A DNA stretch of 27,798 nt, taken from Sulfurimonas sp. GTDB taxonomy: Bacteria; Campylobacterota; Campylobacteria; Campylobacterales; Sulfurimonadaceae. A program made the position numbers and the translations under genes. The stretch is from NCBI RefSeq assembly GCF_023228785.1, contig NZ_JALOAN010000030.1, positions 1 through 27,798 on the forward strand, given 5' to 3'. Every line of letters starts with the position of its first letter. Positions within the stretch are counted from its first letter, which is position 1. A model generated the notes under the pieces. It was not told the DNA's origin and searched no databases. It worked only from the letters and a program-made list of their open reading frames with translations. Shown in pieces: positions 22,658 to 27,798 of the stretch.

Positions 22658-25225
22658 CTATTTTAAAATCTTGCTAACTATCTCATAAGTATTTTTTGAT
22701 AGATTTGGAGTATCAAGCACTCTTAGCAACTCTTGTCTCATAAGGCTTTTACTATGAGAGTTCAATCTATCGTAAATCTTAAAAGCAGAAGCAAGCCCTG
22801 ATGCCATCTGTGCATTTATTTTGTCTATTTCTAATATTTTATCTGCTACAAAACTATATCCAGATCCATCATTGGAGTGAAAATATTTGTAGTTTCTAGC
22901 AAAAACTCCAACAAGAGAGCGAACTAAGTTTGGAACTTTTTTATCATAAACCTCATCATCTTGTGACGCTATAACGCGAAGTAGAGTTCCCTCCCTCTGC
23001 GATGCTGATATGATTGAGAAATATTTGTTCATAACTAAAGTATCTTCTTTATATCTTGCATAAAAGTCGCCCAATGCGAGTTCACCTTCATGACTTGTGA
23101 TATTCTCTAACACATCAAGAGCCACAATTCTATCGCTCATTGTAGATGACTCTTGGTATTGTTTATATGCTAGATCTATAATCTCTTTACTCTCTAGGCT
23201 TGATAATATTCTCAAAGCTCTATTTTTTAAAGCTCTCTCTCCAACGCTTATAGCATCAAGATCTCTGTTTTTAGGTTTATGATAAAGTTTATAAAGATCT
23301 AGAAGCTTCTCTTTGTACTCTGTTGCAACCTCACGTTCAAGTCTCTCACAAGCCAAATATATAGGAGCAAAATCAACTACCTTTTGTCTTTGCATAAGAC
23401 TTGAGATAGATGGAAGATCAAGTAAAAGAGCTTTGTATGAAAGTTCGACGTCTAGATCTAAAATGTAGCCAAAAGAGTTTAAAAACTCTGTATCAAGCTC
23501 TGCACTCTCCATCAATTTTTCTATTGTAACAGTTGCAAAAGATTGAGCTGATTCATATCTTACAAAGCTATCTTTGTCATGTTTCATTAAAAATGCATAT
23601 TCATTTTTTTCTTGTTTTATAATAATTGGTGCACTAAAAGCACGGTTAATTGAGAGGTAAGGTTTCTCACTAAAGCCATCAAAGACGAACTCTTGTACTT
23701 CTTTTGAGACTATAAGTGTTTCTTCTTTTATCTCCTGAGCATGAGATCCAATAAGTCCAATTTTAAGCGGAAAGTAAAAAGGCTCTTGTTTAGTCCCATC
23801 AACCTTGTTTGGTATAACTTGTTTGAGATCTAGCTTATAAACTCCATCGTTAAAGCTCTCTTTTACTTCTAAGCTTGGCGTGCCCGATTGGTGATACCAT
23901 CTCTTAAACTGAGCAAAATCAACTCTGCCATCTTTGTCAACTTCACTCATAGCCCATAAAAAATCATCAGTTCTTACTGCTTGCCCATCAAAGGACTCAA
24001 AGTATAGATCCATCGCCTCACGAAACTTCTTCTCACCCAAAAGAGTGTGTATCATCCTAATAACTTCTGCACCTTTTTCATAGACTGTTGAAGTGTAGAA
24101 GTTGTTGATAGAGATATAAGAATCAGGTTGGATGGGATGAGCCATAGGCGAGGCATCTTCTACAAACTGTCTCTCTCTTAAACCCTTTACATCTTCGATT
24201 CGCTGGACTTCTTGTGAGTTTAGATCTGCTGAGAAACATTGGTCGCGAAAAACTGTAAGTCCCTCTTTTAGAGTTAGCTCAAACCAGTCACGACAAGTGA
24301 TGCGGTTGCCCGTCCAGTTATGAAAATATTCATGAGCTATAACACTTTGAATTCCCATAAAGTCAGCATCTGTAGCCTTATCTTCATCTGCTAAAACATA
24401 GTGAGAATTGAAGATATTTAAGCCCTTGTTCTCCATAGCTCCCATATTGAAACTATCGACTGCTACGATGTTATATACATCTAAATCATACTCTCTACCA
24501 TACTTTTGCTCATCCCAAATCATCGCATCTTTAAGTGACTTCATCGCAAAAAAACATTTTGATTCAGCGCCCTTGTCACAGTAGATATTTAGCTCAACCT
24601 TTTCTTTTGAAGCGGTTGTAAATTCGTCACTTATAAGACCTAGATCTCCCGCAACAATAGCAAAAAGGTATGATGGTTTTGGATGTGGATCAAACCAAGT
24701 AACCTCATGTCTTGCATCTGCTAAGTCATGAGAGCTTTGCTTATTTCCATTACCTAAAAGTACGGGATATTTCTCTTTATCTGCCACGATTGTAGTAGTA
24801 AATACGCTCATAATGTCTGGGCGGTCTAAGTATGGAGTTATCCTTCTAAATCCCTCTGGCTCGTTTTGTGTACAAAAGATAGATCCAGACTTGTAGAGTC
24901 CTTCTAGTTCACTGTTATTTTGTGGATAGAGTCTGTTTTGTATCTTTAATGAAAATGAGTTTGGAACATTAAAAACGGTAAAACTCTCTTCTTTTATATC
25001 GTAGCGACTATCGTTTAATCTCAAGTCATTTAGATAGATCTCTAGAAGATCTAAGTCCATTGAATCTAGCTCTATATGCTTTTCTTGAGCATCTTTCTTT
25101 TTTATCTTCATTATGTTTGTAACAACTACGAACTCTTCAAAAAGTTCAAAGCAGAGCTCACAACTCTCTACTTCAAACCCACACTCTTTATAATCTTTTA
25201 GATAAATTGTATTCATATCACTCAT
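22658..25225 (-). CDS. pepN: Aminopeptidase N (M1 family)
   Basis: Zinc aminopeptidase that removes N-terminal residues from peptides in the cytoplasm. The 855 residues match PepN length (870 in E. coli). The exopeptidase motif GAMENKG is at 262-268 and the zinc site at HEYFHNWTG, with His298, Glu299 and His302; the third ligand is Glu321 in LKEGLTVFRD. The C-terminal half (about 540-855) is the helical domain typical of the PepN type. AGAGAAG lies just before the ATG at 25225; a second Met three codons later is possible. It heads an operon with the hybrid kinase. With the M3 peptidase it supports peptide recycling. Confidence 0.96.
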   Translation of the reverse strand: MSDMNTIYLKDYKECGFEVESCELCFELFEEFVVVTNIMKIKKKDAQEKHIELDSMDLDLLEIYLNDLRLNDSRYDIKEESFTVFNVPNSFSLKIQNRLYPQNNSELEGLYKSGSIFCTQNEPEGFRRITPYLDRPDIMSVFTTTIVADKEKYPVLLGNGNKQSSHDLADARHEVTWFDPHPKPSYLFAIVAGDLGLISDEFTTASKEKVELNIYCDKGAESKCFFAMKSLKDAMIWDEQKYGREYDLDVYNIVAVDSFNMGAMENKGLNIFNSHYVLADEDKATDADFMGIQSVIAHEYFHNWTGNRITCRDWFELTLKEGLTVFRDQCFSADLNSQEVQRIEDVKGLRERQFVEDASPMAHPIQPDSYISINNFYTSTVYEKGAEVIRMIHTLLGEKKFREAMDLYFESFDGQAVRTDDFLWAMSEVDKDGRVDFAQFKRWYHQSGTPSLEVKESFNDGVYKLDLKQVIPNKVDGTKQEPFYFPLKIGLIGSHAQEIKEETLIVSKEVQEFVFDGFSEKPYLSINRAFSAPIIIKQEKNEYAFLMKHDKDSFVRYESAQSFATVTIEKLMESAELDTEFLNSFGYILDLDVELSYKALLLDLPSISSLMQRQKVVDFAPIYLACERLEREVATEYKEKLLDLYKLYHKPKNRDLDAISVGERALKNRALRILSSLESKEIIDLAYKQYQESSTMSDRIVALDVLENITSHEGELALGDFYARYKEDTLVMNKYFSIISASQREGTLLRVIASQDDEVYDKKVPNLVRSLVGVFARNYKYFHSNDGSGYSFVADKILEIDKINAQMASGLASAFKIYDRLNSHSKSLMRQELLRVLDTPNLSKNTYEIVSKILK

Positions 25226-25250
25226 CGCTTCTCTTTTTATTTTTAGAGTA

Positions 25251-25259
25251 ATAATAGCA
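25251..25259 (-). promoter_or_regulatory. Extended -10 promoter of pepN
   Basis: On the minus strand TGCTATTAT (25259 to 25251) fits the extended -10 pattern and would start transcripts near 25244, leaving about 19 nt of leader. It lies in the 59 bp gap behind the P-type ATPase gene, so pepN and the kinase probably form a separate transcription unit. No terminator hairpin for the ATPase is visible in this gap. Confidence 0.45.
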
Positions 25260-25284
25260 TAAGAGTTTTAGATATAAATGAGTC

Positions 25285-27555
25285 CTATATTTTTGTATTT
25301 TTTAGGCGCAGTGCATTCACTATAACAGAGACTGAACTAAAACTCATCGCAGCCGCTGCAATAACAGGCGATAGTAAGATCCCAAAGTATGGGTAAAGAA
25401 CTCCTGCTGCTATTGGAACACCTGCACTGTTGTAAACAAAGGCAAAAAAGAGATTTTGTCTGATATTTTTCATAGTAGCACGGCTTAGTTTCAGAACTTT
25501 TAAGATTGAGAGCAAATCGCCTTTTATAAGAGTGATGCCAGCACTCTCAATTGCTACATCAGTTCCTGTACCCATAGCGATACCAACATCAGCTTGTGCT
25601 AATGCAGGTGCGTCATTTATGCCATCTCCTGCCATTGCCACAACTGCACCTTTTTCTTGTAACTCTTTAACTATTTTTGCTTTGCCATCAGGCATGATGC
25701 CAGCGTGGACTTCATTGATGCCGAGTTTTTTAGCAACTGCTCTAGCTGTTGTTTCATTGTCTCCACTTATCAAAACAACTCTAAGGCCCTCTTTTATAAG
25801 CTCTTTTATAGCCTCTTCACTCGTAGCTTTTATGGGATCTTCAATCCCTAAAATGGCGCAAAACTTAGCATCTACAGCCATAAAAATAACACCTTTGCCC
25901 TCTTCTCGCAAAGCATCTGCTTCTTTTGTGATGTTTTGAGTAGATACTCCTAAACTCTCTAAGAAGCTCTCACTTCCAAGTGCAACTTTTTTGTTTTGTA
26001 TCTCACCCTCGATGCCTTTTCCAGTAGTAGATTTAAAGTTTAGAACTTCACCTAGCTCTACATCACTATCTTTAGCATACTCAACTACTGCTTGTGCTAA
26101 AGGATGCTCACTAACTCGCTCCAAACTTGCAGCGTATTTTAAAATGCTCATCTCATCAAAACCATCTTCTACTAAAAAGCTTGTAACTTTTGGTTTTCCA
26201 AGTGTCAAAGTACCTGTTTTATCAACGATAAGAGTATCAACTCTCTCCATAGTCTCTAGTGTTTTTGCATCTTTTATCAAAACTCCAGAGAGTGCGGCTC
26301 TACCAGTTCCTACCATTATAGATATTGGAGTGGCTAGTCCTAGGGCACATGGACAAGCGATGATCAAAACCGCTACTGCAGATACAATAGCATAAGCCAA
26401 ACGAGGTTCAGGTCCAAAGATATACCAAACAAAAAATGCTAATATCGCAGCTATCACAACCGCTGGAACAAAGTAGCTAGAGACCTTATCTGCAAGTTGC
26501 TGAATAGGCGCGCGTGAGCGTTGGGCTTTTGATACCATCTCTACTATTTGAGCAAGCATAGTATCACTACCAACCTTTTGCGCCTGCATAATTAGAGTGC
26601 CATTTTCATTTAAAGTAGCCCCTATAAGCTGATCGCCTTTGGTTTTTGATACAAGAATAGGCTCTCCGGTTATCATGGACTCATCAAGATTACTACTTCC
26701 TTCTAAAACTACTCCATCTACAGGGATTTTCTCGCCCGGTTTAATCCTAAGCTTATCCCCAACATGAATAAACTCAAGACTAATATCTTCTTCGCTTGCA
26801 TCTTCGTTTATGCGGTGAGCATTGTTTGGTGCAAGATTTAAGAGTGTTTTAATCGCACTATTTGTTTTACTTCTAGCTTTTAACTCTAAAACTTGTCCTA
26901 ACAAAACCAAAGTTGTAATAACAGCTGCCGCTTCAAAATAGACATGAACTAAGCCATCTTCAGTCTGCATAAGAGGCGGAAATAAGCTTGGCAGAAATAG
27001 TGCAAAGAGACTATAGATATATGCAGCACTCACACCAATGGCGATAAGTGTGAACATATTTAAGTTCCATGTTCTTATGGAGTTGTATCCTCTTACAAAA
27101 AAAGGCCAACCGCCCCAAAGAACTACTGGAGTCGCAAGAACAAAAAGAAACCATTGGATGCTTAACATCGAGATAGTGCTAGGCAGAAGTTCTGGTGCTA
27201 AATCACTTGTCATTGAGACAACAAAAACGGGGATAGATAGGGCTAAACTAATCCAAAATCTCCTGCTCATATAGTCAAGTTCATCTGTGTCTTCTTCTAT
27301 CTGGGCTACCATAGGCTCTAGTGCCATTCCACACTTAGGACAGCTTCCAGGACTATCTTGTATAATCTCTGGATGCATTGGACAGGTGTACTTTGTAGAG
27401 CTTAGAGCTTTAACCTCTCTCTCTAACGCCATTCCACATTTTGGACAAGATCCTGGGGCATTTTGACGAACTTCTGGATGCATAGGACAAGTATAAATAT
27501 CATCTTGTTTTTTAGAATAATCCACCTGACAACACTCTTTTATCTCTTGACTCAT
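25285..27555 (-). CDS. copA: Copper/silver-type P1B ATPase with two N-terminal heavy-metal-binding motifs
   Basis: Membrane ATPase that moves monovalent copper, or a related soft metal, out of the cytoplasm. The 756 residues start with two near-identical metal-binding units, YTCPMHPE...CPKCGMALE, at 21-45 and 56-80. The membrane metal site is CPC (401-403). Catalytic motifs are TGEP (296-299), DKTGT with phosphorylated Asp445, HPLA (His484) and GDGINDAP (643-650). The late helices carry YNSAGVPIAAG and the MSFSSVSVIVNALRL stretch, whose Met and Ser match Cu(I) transporters. No CxxC ferredoxin-like domain is present, unlike classic CopA. AGGAGGT lies about 5 nt before the start and overlaps the stop codon of the small upstream gene. 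Copper is inferred from motifs; the symbol is by family. Confidence 0.92.
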   Translation of the reverse strand: MSQEIKECCQVDYSKKQDDIYTCPMHPEVRQNAPGSCPKCGMALEREVKALSSTKYTCPMHPEIIQDSPGSCPKCGMALEPMVAQIEEDTDELDYMSRRFWISLALSIPVFVVSMTSDLAPELLPSTISMLSIQWFLFVLATPVVLWGGWPFFVRGYNSIRTWNLNMFTLIAIGVSAAYIYSLFALFLPSLFPPLMQTEDGLVHVYFEAAAVITTLVLLGQVLELKARSKTNSAIKTLLNLAPNNAHRINEDASEEDISLEFIHVGDKLRIKPGEKIPVDGVVLEGSSNLDESMITGEPILVSKTKGDQLIGATLNENGTLIMQAQKVGSDTMLAQIVEMVSKAQRSRAPIQQLADKVSSYFVPAVVIAAILAFFVWYIFGPEPRLAYAIVSAVAVLIIACPCALGLATPISIMVGTGRAALSGVLIKDAKTLETMERVDTLIVDKTGTLTLGKPKVTSFLVEDGFDEMSILKYAASLERVSEHPLAQAVVEYAKDSDVELGEVLNFKSTTGKGIEGEIQNKKVALGSESFLESLGVSTQNITKEADALREEGKGVIFMAVDAKFCAILGIEDPIKATSEEAIKELIKEGLRVVLISGDNETTARAVAKKLGINEVHAGIMPDGKAKIVKELQEKGAVVAMAGDGINDAPALAQADVGIAMGTGTDVAIESAGITLIKGDLLSILKVLKLSRATMKNIRQNLFFAFVYNSAGVPIAAGVLYPYFGILLSPVIAAAAMSFSSVSVIVNALRLKNTKI

Positions 27556-27565
27556 AACTCACCTC

Positions 27566-27763
27566 CTACTTTATAGCGTCTCTCTTAGCCTTATACTCTT
27601 CTTCAGAAATCTCACCCTTTGCATATCTTTGATCAAGAATATCTCTAGCTGATAAATCCCTTTTTTTATTAACATTCATAAAGTATATCAATGCTCCAAT
27701 AAAGAGTAATGGTATCAACCAACCTAACCACATTCCAAGTCCACCCATTCCATAATCACCCAT
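27566..27763 (-). CDS. Small SHOCT-domain membrane protein, partner of the copper ATPase
   Basis: A 65-residue protein. The N-terminus is rich in Gly and Met (MGDYGMGGLGMW), followed by one membrane helix (about 12-30, WLGWLIPLLFIGALIYFM). It ends in a classic SHOCT motif (ARDILDQRYAKGEISEEEYK). AAAGGAG about 6 nt before the ATG supports the start. It lies 10 nt upstream of the P-type ATPase in the same operon, and similar Met/Gly-rich SHOCT proteins are often seen next to copper genes, so a role in metal handling is plausible but unproven. Confidence 0.85.
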   Translation of the reverse strand: MGDYGMGGLGMWLGWLIPLLFIGALIYFMNVNKKRDLSARDILDQRYAKGEISEEEYKAKRDAIK

Positions 27764-27780
27764 AACGAACTCCTTTATAT

Positions 27781-27797
27781 GTTTTACTAACTAAAAC
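27781..27797. promoter_or_regulatory. Short inverted repeat upstream of the copper operon, possible operator
   Basis: GTTTTA (27781-27786), spacer CTAAC, TAAAAC (27792-27797) lies 18 nt upstream of the small SHOCT gene, near the window edge. It could be a regulator binding site, but the arms are short and AT-rich and the rest of the promoter is outside the window. Confidence 0.25.
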
Positions 27798-27798
27798 C

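Noticed and set aside
25532..26395. Two (+) strand open frames of about 135 codons opposite the copper ATPase
   Set aside because: They are antisense to highly conserved P-type ATPase motifs (GDGINDAP, CPC), rich in Ser/Ala/Pro as mirror frames often are, and resemble no protein I know.

Overview
The window looks like a chromosomal segment of a free-living Campylobacterota (epsilonproteobacterial) species, most like Sulfurimonas and relatives. That placement rests on the low G+C content (about one third by eye), compact operons with frequent 1-4 nt overlaps, extended -10 promoters without clear -35 boxes, a CetA/CetB-type energy-taxis pair, a PutA without a DNA-binding domain and a compact NAD-glutamate dehydrogenase. 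It is inference from gene content, not from a marker gene. No tRNA, rRNA, CRISPR array, transposase or phage gene was seen.

Layout. 1-663 (+) is the 3' end of a chemoreceptor, followed by a 251 bp gap with palindromic repeats. 915-1661 (-) is an unknown membrane-anchored protein, divergent from 1758-4934 (+), an NAD-glutamate dehydrogenase. A new promoter at 4947-4955 then starts a tight (+) operon: an unknown protein (4994-6310), a trypsin-like protease with zinc ribbon (6311-7402), an M3 metallopeptidase (7402-9351) and an exported endonuclease/exonuclease/phosphatase-fold protein (9351-10361). This converges, with a 20 bp overlap, on ung and a small membrane protein (10342-11316, -). 11442-17320 (+) is the proline operon: a TPR membrane protein, putA and putP. 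A perfect 26 bp palindrome separates it from cetB-cetA (18867-17358, -). 19061-19363 (+) is a small SHOCT-type membrane protein and 19609-20358 (+) an OmpR-like response regulator. That regulator converges on a hybrid histidine kinase (20367-22649, -), which lies in an operon behind pepN (22658-25225, -). The window ends with a copper-type P-type ATPase and its small SHOCT partner (25285-27763, -).

How it fits together. PutP, PutA and the NAD-glutamate dehydrogenase form a complete route from external proline through glutamate to 2-oxoglutarate. Several peptidases (M3, PepN, the trypsin-like enzyme) fit a peptide and amino-acid recycling theme, and the CetA/CetB pair would steer the cell by redox or energy state. 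The kinase and the response regulator face each other and may form one phosphorelay.

Most of the window is ordinary core and metabolic content. The best candidate for something undescribed is 4994-9351. There, a cytoplasmic trypsin-like protease with a zinc ribbon and a C-terminal alpha/beta domain resembling the YbjN/type III-chaperone fold is co-transcribed with an unknown protein showing a similar predicted fold pattern and with an M3 peptidase. Two sequence-level signals also deserve a second look: a strong local excess of the palindrome AGATCT, and dispersed palindromes whose arms differ but whose CTTGA loop is the same.
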